Shown one piece after another: positions 6,750-13,546 of a DNA stretch of 17,904 bases. A model generated the notes under the pieces. The model saw nothing but the letters and a program-made list of their open reading frames with translations. It did not search any database and was not told the DNA's origin. Made by a program: the position numbers and the translations under genes. The stretch comes from DATIRA01 sp964553405 (GTDB lineage Bacteria; Pseudomonadota; Gammaproteobacteria; Steroidobacterales; Steroidobacteraceae), in NCBI GenBank assembly GCA_964553405.1, contig CAZKLS010000052.1, positions 1-17,904 on the forward strand. The letters are read 5' to 3'. Within the stretch, counting starts at the first letter, position 1, and each line of letters starts with the position of its first letter.

Positions 6750-7274
6750 ATGTCCGAACCGTTCATTGGCGAAATCCGCATGGTGGGCTTCAACTTCGCG
6801 CCGCGAGGCTGGGCCCTCTGCGACGGCCAGTTGCTGGCCATTGCGCAGAACACGGCGTTGTTCTCACTGCTGGGCACGATTTATGGTGGCGACGGCCGCA
6901 CCACGTTCGGCCTGCCGGACCTGCGTAGCCGCGTTCCGATGCATGCCGGTACCGGGCCCGGGCTGACGCCGCGCCAGCTCGGCGCGAAGTTCGGGCTGGA
7001 GACCGTGACACTCAATGTGTCCCAGCTACCTGCCCACACGCACGCCGCGCAGGCGAGCAGCGGCAGCGGCAACGCCAACTCGCCGATCGGGCGGATCTGG
7101 TCGAAGGATGCCGGCGTTCAGTCGGCGACCTACACGGGCAATGCACCGGACGGAAGCATGGCGGCCAATGCGATCGGGAATGCAGGCGGGGGCCAGGCGC
7201 ACGACAACATGCCGCCGGTGCAGGTCGTGAATTTCGTCATCGCGCTCGTGGGCCTGTTTCCGTCGCGCAACTGA
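6750..7274 (+). CDS. Phage tail collar domain protein (microcystin-dependent protein family)
   Basis: The protein has 174 residues. Near the N-terminus (about 5-62) is the tail collar signature: FIGEIRMVGFNFAPRGWALC, then QNTALFSLLGTIYGGDGR and TTFGLPDLRSRVP. It also has LPAHTH (93-98) and ends in the family's NFVIALVGLFPSRN. The family is found in bacterial chromosomes as MdpB-like proteins and in phage tails; the cellular role of chromosomal copies is not settled. There is no signal peptide. GAGGGGA (6736-6742) lies seven bases before the ATG. No other tail gene is present, so this is not a prophage. The 25-base gap from the PEP-CTERM gene and 20-base gap to the acetyltransferase gene argue for one operon. 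Confidence 0.92.
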   Translation: MSEPFIGEIRMVGFNFAPRGWALCDGQLLAIAQNTALFSLLGTIYGGDGRTTFGLPDLRSRVPMHAGTGPGLTPRQLGAKFGLETVTLNVSQLPAHTHAAQASSGSGNANSPIGRIWSKDAGVQSATYTGNAPDGSMAANAIGNAGGGQAHDNMPPVQVVNFVIALVGLFPSRN

Positions 7275-7294
7275 GCCCGCCCGGGGGAATGCCG

Positions 7295-7512
7295 ATGCGC
7301 GGGTCAGCGAGATTCTCGTTGCGGCCGGCCACGGCAGCGGATGAGGCCTTGCTGCGGACGCTGTTCGCGTCCGACCGGCGTGAGGAGTTGCTCGCGGCCG
7401 GCCTCGGTGGTCGTGAGGTCGAGCATCTGCTGGACATGCAGTACCGGGCGCAGCGCCATCAGTATCTGGCCGCATATCCCGGCGCCGACTCGGCGGTGAT
7501 CGAGTCCGACGG
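7295..7512 (+). CDS. GNAT family N-acetyltransferase, cut by assembly gap
   Basis: Only the first 72 residues are visible before the N run. FSLRPATAADEALLRTLFAS is the typical first strand and helix of a GNAT fold, followed by HLLDMQYRAQRHQYLAAYPGADSAVI. The acetyl-CoA binding motif (Q/RxxGxG/A) would lie in the gap. I chose ATG 7295 because GGGGGA (7283-7288) is six bases away; ATG 7289, in the same frame, directly abuts it. A GNAT gene of usual length needs roughly 250-300 more bases, so the true gap is probably longer than 100. GNAT and DUF6916-like genes are, to my knowledge, common partners of tail-collar genes. The substrate is unknown. Confidence 0.8.
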
Positions 7513-7612
7513 NNNNNNNNNNNNNNNNNNNNNNNNNNNNNNNNNNNNNNNNNNNNNNNNNNNNNNNNNNNNNNNNNNNNNNNNNNNNNNNNNNNNNNNN
7601 NNNNNNNNNNNN
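7513..7612. other. Assembly gap (100 N)
   Basis: Exactly 100 N, the usual placeholder for a gap of unknown size. It removes the 3' part of the acetyltransferase gene. Reading frames drawn across it are not meaningful. Confidence 0.98.
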
Positions 7613-7631
7613 AGACTATGGGAGCGGCACC

Positions 7632-8054
7632 ATGATCAGGCGACGCGACTTCGTGACCCACGCAGGCAGCGCACTCGCGATGACATGCGTCCCGTTGACG
7701 GTGCTGGCCGCCAAGCGTGGCGGCGGCGGTGGAGCGTCGGACGTCGACCTGTCGACGGGACTCAGCAGCGAAAAGTTCAACGCGCTCTTGAAGGAGAGTT
7801 TCTACGTCTCGACGCCGAACGACGGCGTCATGGTGCTGGAACTCGTCGAGGTGCAGGATTACGCCATGCCCGATGGCGAGATCGCGACCGACTCGTTCAG
7901 GCTGGTCTTCGAGGGCGTCTCCGCCCCGACACTGGGTGACGATGTCTACCAGCTGCAACACGGCTCGGCCGGCAGCGTAATGCTGCGACTCGAGGGGGCC
8001 GGAAGCACGCGGCGGCGCGCCCGCTACGTGGGAGATTTCTGCCTGCTGATGTGA
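7632..8054 (+). CDS. DUF6916-like protein with twin-arginine-type signal
   Basis: The protein has 140 residues. MIRRRDFVTHAGSALAMTCV and the following hydrophobic run to A27 resemble a Tat signal (RRRDF plus hydrophobic core, cleavage near LAA), so export is likely. A glycine run (30-34) follows. The remaining domain has FNALLKESFYV, VMVLELVEVQDY, DSFRLVFEGV, DDVYQLQHGSAGSVMLRL and RYVGDFCLLM. This alternating strand pattern matches my memory of DUF6916, a small beta-sheet family found beside tail-collar genes. GGGAG lies seven bases before the ATG. It is the last gene of the cluster, and the gap hides its exact link to the acetyltransferase. The function is unknown. Confidence 0.85.
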   Translation: MIRRRDFVTHAGSALAMTCVPLTVLAAKRGGGGGASDVDLSTGLSSEKFNALLKESFYVSTPNDGVMVLELVEVQDYAMPDGEIATDSFRLVFEGVSAPTLGDDVYQLQHGSAGSVMLRLEGAGSTRRRARYVGDFCLLM

Positions 8055-8187
8055 CCGGCAGAGCGGGCCGACCGACGTTCCAGGCGCCGAAGGCGGTGCC
8101 AGGACGGTCACGTTCATGCGCGGTGCGCAGGCCGCCTCAATCGAAGCGCCGGGCAGATGTTCGCAGCGTCGTTGTGAGGATTTGCCG

Positions 8188-8221
8188 AAAGAAGCGGCGG
8201 GACGCTTGAGCGTCCCGCCGC
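8188..8221 (-). terminator. Intrinsic terminator of the M28 peptidase gene
   Basis: A perfect 12-base stem, GCGGCGGGACGC (8194-8205) with GCGTCCCGCCGC (8210-8221), closes a TTGA loop. Read on the minus strand it is followed by TTCTTT (8193-8188). It lies about 30 bases after the stop codon of the peptidase gene. Confidence 0.85.
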
Positions 8222-8252
8222 CTGTCGGTCCAGCCCGGACCCGAGCCGTGAC

Positions 8253-9758
8253 TCAGTGCGTCGCGTGTCCGGAGCCGCGCCTGGGGCTGAAATTGCCCTT
8301 GCCACGGACGCCGTTCACAGTCTCCGTGCTCATTGCGAACTGCAGCACCGAGTAGGCTACCGCGTCCGCGTTGACGTCGAGCGCCTGCAGGTTGACGTTG
8401 TCATACGTGTCGCAGGCCAGGTGATAGCACGGGTCGTACTGGTCGCCGGCCGTGCCGCCCCAGAGCGCCGCCTCGTCCGGCGTCTTGATGCCAAGTGAAC
8501 CCGTGGAGATCCCGCCGACCGGAATCCCGGCGTTCAGGAACGGCCCATAATCCGACAGGCCATTGAGGTCCGTGCCCTTCGACGGCTGACCGACCATCGC
8601 GTAGTAGTACTCGAACAGTGCCTCGATCTGCGCGGAACCGTCGGGTCCGGGTCCGCCACCGACGCCGTCGGAGTCGTCGCCGTCATAGACGAAGAACACA
8701 TGGTTCGGCGAGCCGATTATGTGGAAGTCCAGGTACAGTGCGATCCTCTCGAGCTCCTCCGGCGTGAGATTGCTGACGTAGTCGCTCGAGCCGACCAGCC
8801 CGGACTCCTCCGCACCCCACCACGCGAAGCGCACCTTGTTGCGCGGCTTGACCTTGGCCATCTGGATCGCGGTCTCGAGCAGCGCCGCGCTGCCCGAGCC
8901 GTTGTCGTTGATGCCGGGGCCCGCATTGACCGAGTCGAGGTGCGCACCGGCCATCACCACGTTGCCCGGGTTGCCGCCCGGCGTTTCCGCCAGCACGTTG
9001 TAGGAGGTCGCGAGGCCCCGGAACGCATCTACCTTGAGCCGCATCACGAGCCCGGTCGGTGCCAGCGCAGCAAGCTGCTGGCCGATGTCCTGAGTCACCG
9101 AGGTCACCGGGATGTCGAGCGTGAAGCCGCTGCCGAGCGTGCCGTTCAGCGTGCCCGGGATGTTGTTGTAGATGACGACGCCGACGGCGCCGGCGGCGTA
9201 GGCATTGGTCGCTTTCAGCGCGAACGTGCAGGCCCCGCGCTCGATTAGCGCGATACTGCCAGCCGGAAAGCCCGCGAAATCGCTGGGTTCGCATCCCGGC
9301 GTCGGATCCCCGGGGGCCGCCGGCAGAGCCGATACTGATGCAGTCACGTCGCCGTTGCCGGAATACGCCATGATCGTGTTCGGCACAGGACCCGCCGGCG
9401 GAGGCGTAACCTGCTCGAGCACGGTGGGCGAGAGCGTAACGAAAGTCGTGTAGTCGAACGGCTGTATCACGACGTCGTAGCCCGCTTCGCTCAGCGCCTG
9501 CGCCACGTAGTCCACGGACGCGTCATAACCCGGCGTGCCCGATGCGCGAGTCCCGCCGTTCGCGTCCGCGATCGCCTGGAAGGCCGCCTGGTGTGCACGG
9601 ACGCCGTCGAGCGTCACGCACTCGAGCAGCTTCGCGTGGGTGTTGTTGTCGCGAGTGTCGCAGCTTTCCGGCCCGGCCGCTGCGACAGCTGGCAGCGTCA
9701 GCGCGGAAACGGCGAGCGCCGAGCAGGCGCTCCACGAAAGCAGCGTTCGTCTGTTCAT
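8253..9758 (-). CDS. Secreted M28 family zinc aminopeptidase with inserted PA domain
   Basis: The protein has 501 residues. GGAGG lies about eight bases before ATG 9758. A signal peptide spans 1-28. The M28 fold is interrupted by a PA (protease-associated) domain at about 130-245. Metal-site motifs: GAHLDSV (H273), INDNGSGS (D285, bridging), WWGAEESG (E317 base, E318 ligand) and CYHLACDT (H446). The fourth expected ligand, Asp in the usual LNFDMIGSPN, is His here (LDFHIIGSPN, H346). Members such as the Streptomyces griseus and Vibrio aminopeptidases bind two zinc ions and remove N-terminal residues from peptides outside the cell. The C-terminal tail (RGKGNFSPRRGSGHATH) is basic with no sorting signal. 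The gene stands alone with its own terminator. Confidence 0.95.
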   Translation of the reverse strand: MNRRTLLSWSACSALAVSALTLPAVAAAGPESCDTRDNNTHAKLLECVTLDGVRAHQAAFQAIADANGGTRASGTPGYDASVDYVAQALSEAGYDVVIQPFDYTTFVTLSPTVLEQVTPPPAGPVPNTIMAYSGNGDVTASVSALPAAPGDPTPGCEPSDFAGFPAGSIALIERGACTFALKATNAYAAGAVGVVIYNNIPGTLNGTLGSGFTLDIPVTSVTQDIGQQLAALAPTGLVMRLKVDAFRGLATSYNVLAETPGGNPGNVVMAGAHLDSVNAGPGINDNGSGSAALLETAIQMAKVKPRNKVRFAWWGAEESGLVGSSDYVSNLTPEELERIALYLDFHIIGSPNHVFFVYDGDDSDGVGGGPGPDGSAQIEALFEYYYAMVGQPSKGTDLNGLSDYGPFLNAGIPVGGISTGSLGIKTPDEAALWGGTAGDQYDPCYHLACDTYDNVNLQALDVNADAVAYSVLQFAMSTETVNGVRGKGNFSPRRGSGHATH

Positions 9759-10223
9759 TTGAGTCCCTCCTGAGGTCGGCTTGTTATTACGTAGGCTCTG
9801 ACCCGGGAGCCGGGCTCGGCCGGCCCTCGGGTCTGAGACTGCGCCCGGCCGGAGGGAGGGTCAAGTCGTTCCGCATTGCGGTCTAGCGTTATGTTTAATG
9901 GCGTGCAAGGCCGCATGATCGGGCGCGAGGCCGATGGCGATTCCCGTGCACGATCGCCGCCCGGCGTGTAGACTCCGCGCCGGGTAGTCACCCTTCTCCT
10001 TATCAGTTTCTGCCGCCCCGCACCGTTCATGGTGCATTTCCGGGCAAACGAGCCTTAGGTCGAAGAGTTTCGGATCCACGTGGCACCGTTGCCACGCGTC
10101 TGTGTTCGTCCTGTGCCTTGGCCGGGGAAATCAGTCGCGCAGCCCGAATGCCTTGTTCCCCGAGCCTGAAGGGCCGGCCCCCTGGGGCGCCTGCAGGGTT
10201 CACAGTCAGTGAGTATTTACATA
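9759..10223. other. Intergenic region and putative structured leader of the RRM gene
   Basis: I see no gene in these 465 bases. The right half holds several stem-loops: CCCGGCG/CGCCGGG (9960-9966, 9978-9984), GCACC/GGTGC (10020-10024, 10031-10035), CGTGGCA/TGCCACG with a 4-base loop (10079-10085, 10090-10096), and CGGGGAA/TTCCCCG with a 26-base loop (10123-10129, 10156-10162). No clear -35/-10 pair was identified. The stems could form a long 5' UTR for the RNA-binding protein, but the transcript start is unknown. Confidence 0.5.
10079..10096. repeat. Perfect 18-base hairpin upstream of the RRM gene
   Basis: CGTGGCACCGTTGCCACG has 7-base perfect arms around a CCGT loop. It has no T tract and lies 128 bases before the RRM start. 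It could be an operator or leader structure. Confidence 0.45.
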
Positions 10224-10490
10224 ATGAGCAAGATCTACGTTGGTAACCTTCCTTTCTCGGCTGACGAGGCCGCGGTGCGCGAGCTGTTCGCAGCTCACGG
10301 CACGGTCGAGTCGGTTGCGATCATCTCCGACCGGGACACCGGCCAGCCGCGCGGCTTCGGCTTCGTTGAAATGGCCAATGCGGATGCCGCACGCGCCATT
10401 CAGAACCTCAACGGCCACGAGATGGGCGGCCGTACGCTGAAGGTCAACGAAGCGCAGCCGAAGCGCGATCGTCCGCAGCGTTCCTGGTAA
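10224..10490 (+). CDS. Small RRM-domain RNA-binding protein
   Basis: The protein has 88 residues and is almost entirely one RNA recognition motif. RNP-2 is IYVGNL at residues 4-9 and RNP-1 is RGFGFVEM at 43-50, with the aromatic residues that stack on RNA (Y5, F45, F47) present. A short basic tail (KRDRPQRSW) replaces the glycine-rich region of related cyanobacterial Rbp proteins. Bacterial single-RRM proteins bind single-stranded RNA and are often cold-induced; the targets here are unknown. ATG 10224 fits the domain start. The in-frame GTG at 10209 would add five residues. There is no strong Shine-Dalgarno, only GTGAG ten bases before the ATG, so translation may be controlled. A terminator follows. 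Confidence 0.95.
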   Translation: MSKIYVGNLPFSADEAAVRELFAAHGTVESVAIISDRDTGQPRGFGFVEMANADAARAIQNLNGHEMGGRTLKVNEAQPKRDRPQRSW

Positions 10491-10550
10491 GCGTTCGGCA
10501 TCAGCTTTGCGACGGTGCCGGTGATCATCCGGCGCGCCGCACCCTGATGA

Positions 10551-10583
10551 AGCAGGCGGCCCCTCACGGGGCCGTTCTGCTTT
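10551..10583 (+). terminator. Intrinsic terminator after the RRM gene
   Basis: CGGCCCC and GGGGCCG form the core stem around a short TCAC loop. AGCAG (10551-10555) and CTGCT (10577-10581) extend it across a small internal loop. The T tract is short (TTTCT). It lies 60 bases after the RRM stop. Confidence 0.7.
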
Positions 10584-10707
10584 CTGGACCTGCAAGGACG
10601 AGTCCCGCAAGCGAGCTGTTCGCCGGGCGGTCAGAGTCGCCCCGCAAACACTCGAATCCAGCCTGTCGTTCGATTCGAAAATCGTGCGAGTGCCCGTCAT
10701 GCAATCG

Positions 10708-10727
10708 CTGACGGGAACCGCCGTCAG
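10708..10727. repeat. Inverted repeat upstream of the fasciclin gene
   Basis: CTGACGG (10708-10714) and CCGTCAG (10721-10727) flank a 6-base loop, 48 bases before the fasciclin ATG. It may be an operator or leader hairpin. No sigma-70 or ECF-type promoter with correct spacing was found around it. Confidence 0.4.
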
Positions 10728-10774
10728 ATGGCGGATTCGCTCGTCATTTTCTAATCGAAGGAGGGAGCAGGATT

Positions 10775-11374
10775 ATGTTCAAGGAAATCGCATTGGGCAC
10801 CGCCGCTACGCTGGCGCTGTCCACGTTCAGTGGCGCCGCGCTTGCGAAGAGCCCCGTTCCGGGCAAGCCGGGCGACAAGAACATCGTCGAGATCGCGCTT
10901 GAAGTGAACGGCTCGCCGCTCGGGGAGTTCGATTACCTGCTCGGCGCCGTCGCTTGTCTCACGGATTCGGATGGTAACAATCCGGTCGTGGACCTGCTGA
11001 CCGGTGAGGACAAGCAGACCTTGTTTGCGCCGACCGATGCTGCGTTCGAAGCGCTGCAGGGTGCGCTCGGGATCGCAGTGCCGTCGCCCGAGCTGACCTG
11101 CGAAGTCGACAACATCTTCGGTCCGGGTACGCTGCTCACGGTGCTCGCCTATCACGTCACAGAGGGACGTCACTTCTCGAACAGCGTGTTCAACAAGAAC
11201 AATCCCAAGATGATCGAGATGCTGACCGGCGACTACATCGTCTCGAATCCGGACCTGACGTTGACCGATGGGGCCGGGCAGACCGTTGCAGTCGTTCCCC
11301 CGCTGATCAACATCAACGCCAGCAACGGCGTGATCCACGTGGTGGATACGGTGTTGCTGCCGTTCGCACCCTGA
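10775..11374 (+). CDS. Secreted fasciclin (FAS1) domain protein
   Basis: The protein has 199 residues. AAGGAGG (10758-10764) lies ten bases before the ATG. A signal peptide spans 1-24 (cleavage after ALA). A single FAS1 domain fills the rest: H1-like motif TLFAPTDAAFEAL (82-94), LLTVLAYHVTEG with the conserved YH (126-127), and the H2-like INASNGVIHVVDTVLLP (180-196). C61 and C109 could form a disulfide. FAS1 domains mediate cell adhesion or matrix contact, and bacterial examples are secreted or surface bound. There is no anchoring signal. It is flanked by terminators on both sides, so it is transcribed alone. Confidence 0.95.
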   Translation: MFKEIALGTAATLALSTFSGAALAKSPVPGKPGDKNIVEIALEVNGSPLGEFDYLLGAVACLTDSDGNNPVVDLLTGEDKQTLFAPTDAAFEALQGALGIAVPSPELTCEVDNIFGPGTLLTVLAYHVTEGRHFSNSVFNKNNPKMIEMLTGDYIVSNPDLTLTDGAGQTVAVVPPLININASNGVIHVVDTVLLPFAP

Positions 11375-11388
11375 CGCGGACGGGTATC

Positions 11389-11420
11389 GCGTGAGCCGCC
11401 CGTCGCCGGGCGGCTCACGC
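11389..11420 (+). terminator. Strong hairpin between convergent fasciclin and asparaginase genes
   Basis: A perfect 14-base stem, GCGTGAGCCGCCCG (11389-11402) with CGGGCGGCTCACGC (11407-11420), has a TCGC loop. It is followed on the plus strand by ATTTCTG. The T tract is weak and is absent on the minus side. It lies 15 bases after the fasciclin stop and 56 bases beyond the asparaginase stop, so it could stop both transcripts. Confidence 0.75.
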
Positions 11421-11476
11421 ATTTCTGCGCGGCGCTTCGCCGCTGATCTGCGCACCAGAGGCTGCGTCCGGTCGGG

Positions 11477-12460
11477 TCAGTCCCGATAGATGAGCACCTC
11501 GCTCCGCCCGTCCGTACCCACCCAACCGCGATACATGCCCTCGGTGTTGAACTCGAGCACGACGTTGCCGTTCGCATCGAGCGCGATGATTCCGCCGTCG
11601 CCTCCGAGCTCCGGCACGCGTCGCATCACGACCTCGCGCGCGGCGTCCTCGAGACTGTCGCCGCGGTAGGCGAGGCGTGCGCAGATATCGTGCGCCACGT
11701 TGAGCCGTATGAAGAACTCGCCCCAGCCGGTGGCCGAGACACCGCAGTTGCGGTCGGCCCAGGTGCCTGCGCCGATGATCGGCGCGTCGCCGACGCGTCC
11801 CCAGCGCTTGTTGGTCATGCCGCCGGTGCTGGTCGCGGCGGCGATGCGCCCCTCGGCGTCCAGCGCGACGGCGCCGACCGTGCCAAAGGCGTAGTGCCGC
11901 GGCAGCGCCGAGCGCGTCGCCTCCCGCGCCCGGGCGTCCTCGAGCTGCTGCCAGCGGTACTCGGTGCGGAAGTAGCCGGGATCGACGAACTCGACCCCGA
12001 CGCTGCGGCCGAAAGTCTCCGCGCCATCGCCGATCAGCATCACGTGGGCCGATCGCTCCATCACGGCCCGCGCGAGCCGCACCGGGTTCTTGACCCGGTG
12101 CACCGCAGCGACGGATCCGGCCCGTTGTCCGGCGCCGTCCATGATCGCCGCATCGAGCTCGTTCACGCCTTCCGCGTTGAAGACGGCGCCGCGTCCGGCG
12201 TTGAAGTGCGGCGAGTCCTCCAGCACCACGACGGCCGCGCTGACCGCGTCCAGCGCGCTGCCACCGCCCCGGAGCACCGCATGGCCGGCCTCGAGGGCCC
12301 GTCCGAGGTCCCGCCGGATCTCGGCCTCTCGCTCGGCGCTCAGCGTTTCGCGGCTGATCGTGCCCGCGCCGCCATGGATCACGAGCGCCGTCGGGCGCCC
12401 ATCGGCAAGCGCGGGACCCGCGACAAGGACGGCAATGGCGATCAATGCCCGATGCAGCAT
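11477..12460 (-). CDS. Exported plant-type asparaginase / isoaspartyl peptidase (Ntn hydrolase, T2 family)
   Basis: The protein has 327 residues from ATG 12460, which has CCGGAGA about seven bases upstream; the in-frame TTG at 12478 would add six residues. A signal peptide (RALIAIAVLVAGPALA) predicts export to the periplasm, unlike the E. coli homologue IaaA as I recall it. Motifs: VIHGGAGT at the N-terminus, NAGRGAVFN, NELDAAIMDG, then HYAFGTVGAVALD, where the precursor cuts itself before Thr194 to make the N-terminal nucleophile. TSTGGMTNKRWGRVGDAPIIGAGT contains the substrate-pocket residues. The enzyme hydrolyses L-asparagine or beta-aspartyl dipeptides. All key residues are present. The gene is convergent with the fasciclin gene and divergent from the DUF3014 gene. 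Confidence 0.95.
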   Translation of the reverse strand: MLHRALIAIAVLVAGPALADGRPTALVIHGGAGTISRETLSAEREAEIRRDLGRALEAGHAVLRGGGSALDAVSAAVVVLEDSPHFNAGRGAVFNAEGVNELDAAIMDGAGQRAGSVAAVHRVKNPVRLARAVMERSAHVMLIGDGAETFGRSVGVEFVDPGYFRTEYRWQQLEDARAREATRSALPRHYAFGTVGAVALDAEGRIAAATSTGGMTNKRWGRVGDAPIIGAGTWADRNCGVSATGWGEFFIRLNVAHDICARLAYRGDSLEDAAREVVMRRVPELGGDGGIIALDANGNVVLEFNTEGMYRGWVGTDGRSEVLIYRD

Positions 12461-12595
12461 CGGCGGTCTCCGGCTCAAAGCCCGAGCATAGGAGAAGAGC
12501 GTCCCAGGTGCAGCCTCGGCTGGACCGACCGAACGAATCCATGGGAGGCTTGTCCCTAACTAGGACGGCAAAACCTGTTCGACACGGCGGAGAGC

Positions 12596-13281
12596 ATGAA
12601 GCCCAAGATCAATCCCCTGGTCATCGTAATCGCGATCGGCGTGGTGATCGCCGCGCTCTATTTCTATCGCCAGATGGAATCGGCCAGACACGAGGCGCCA
12701 CTTCCGGTAGAAACCGCGCCGGCGCCGACGGTCGTGCAACCGCTCCCGGTCGAGCCCGAGCAGACGGTGCCGCGGCCGCCTGAAGACGAGTTGCCGCAAC
12801 TGCCGCCGCTCGACGACAGCGATGCGGCGGCGAGTGCGGCACTGGTGGACCTCGCGGGCCGGCCGACAATAGAGCGGCTGCTCGTGCCCGATGCGCTGGT
12901 GCGCAAGATCGTCGTGACGGTGGACAATCTCCCGAGCAAGAAGCTCGCGATGCGGATGCGCGTGGTCCGTGCCGTGCCCGGCAGCTTCGTCGTGGCTGGC
13001 ACCGAGCAGGGGACGTTGTTCATCGACGCCCGCAACTTCGAGCGCTACACACCCTATGTTGCGGCCGTCGACGCAGTGGATCCGGCCGGCTTCGCGGACG
13101 CCTACACGCGCTTCTATCCGCTGCTGCAGGAGGCATACGCGGAAATCGCGGCGCCGGGACGGCAGTTCCACACGCGGTTCATCGAGGTGCTGGATCACCT
13201 GATCGCGACGCCCGTCGTGCCGGGCCCGATCGAGCTCACCCGGCCCCACGTTTTCTACGAGTACGCCGACCCTTCGATCGA
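12596..13281 (+). CDS. DUF3014 family membrane-anchored protein, cut by assembly gap
   Basis: The first 228 residues are visible. Residues 7-24 (PLVIVIAIGVVIAALYFY) form one membrane anchor. A proline- and acid-rich linker follows (about 35-75), then a periplasmic domain with LVPDALVRKIVVTVDNLPSK, FERYTPYVAAVDAVDP and FYPLLQEAYAEI. This matches the DUF3014 layout, a family of unknown function in proteobacteria. The family is usually not much longer, so perhaps 30-60 residues are lost in the gap. GGAG lies close to the ATG (3 bases). Any stop read after the N run is meaningless because the gap length is arbitrary. Confidence 0.9.
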
Positions 13282-13381
13282 NNNNNNNNNNNNNNNNNNN
13301 NNNNNNNNNNNNNNNNNNNNNNNNNNNNNNNNNNNNNNNNNNNNNNNNNNNNNNNNNNNNNNNNNNNNNNNNNNNNNNNNN
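13282..13381. other. Assembly gap (100 N)
   Basis: Exactly 100 N, a placeholder for unknown length. It removes the 3' end of the DUF3014 gene from one side and most of a small minus-strand gene from the other. Confidence 0.98.
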
Positions 13382-13431
13382 CCGACGATCTCGACGCAGT
13401 GATACTTGTGTTTCGAGTTCTGACCCGCCAT
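13382..13431 (-). CDS. Start of a small conserved protein, mostly lost in the gap
   Basis: From ATG 13431 the minus strand reads MAGQNSKHKYHCVEIV before the N run. AGGGAG lies about ten bases upstream. This opening resembles a family of small (roughly 70-100 residue) uncharacterised proteobacterial proteins that start with a KHK-H-C-V-I pattern and carry further cysteines, possibly for metal binding. That link is from memory and only 16 residues are visible. It lies 115 bases downstream of the glutathione transferase gene on the same strand, so they may share a transcript. Confidence 0.6.
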
Positions 13432-13546
13432 CGCTGCCCGCTCCCTGCCAGGCCGTGCTGGATTCACCACGCGCATCCAAGTTACGCCGATCGCGTCTCC
13501 GACGCCACTCGCGCGGCGGGTTGAGCCGCGCCGGGATGCCTGGACC

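Noticed and set aside
6750..8054. Prophage remnant, because of the tail-collar domain
   Set aside because: No other phage gene, integrase or attachment repeat is present; chromosomal tail-collar genes beside GNAT genes are common.
9755..10030. Minus-strand open frame of 91 codons upstream of the peptidase gene
   Set aside because: No ribosome binding site, no recognisable protein, and it runs through the inverted repeats of the intergenic region.
10081..10094. TGGCACCGTTGCCA as a sigma-54 box
   Set aside because: Spacing between GG and GC is seven bases, not ten; it is better explained as a hairpin.
10207..10221. Third TTTACA, near the RRM start, as another activator element
   Set aside because: The TCGG half is missing, no -24/-12 box follows, and it sits directly before the start codon.
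13511..13531. GCGCGGC/GCCGCGC stem as terminator of the glutathione transferase gene
   Set aside because: The 7-base stem has no T tract on either strand and is expected by chance in such GC-rich DNA.
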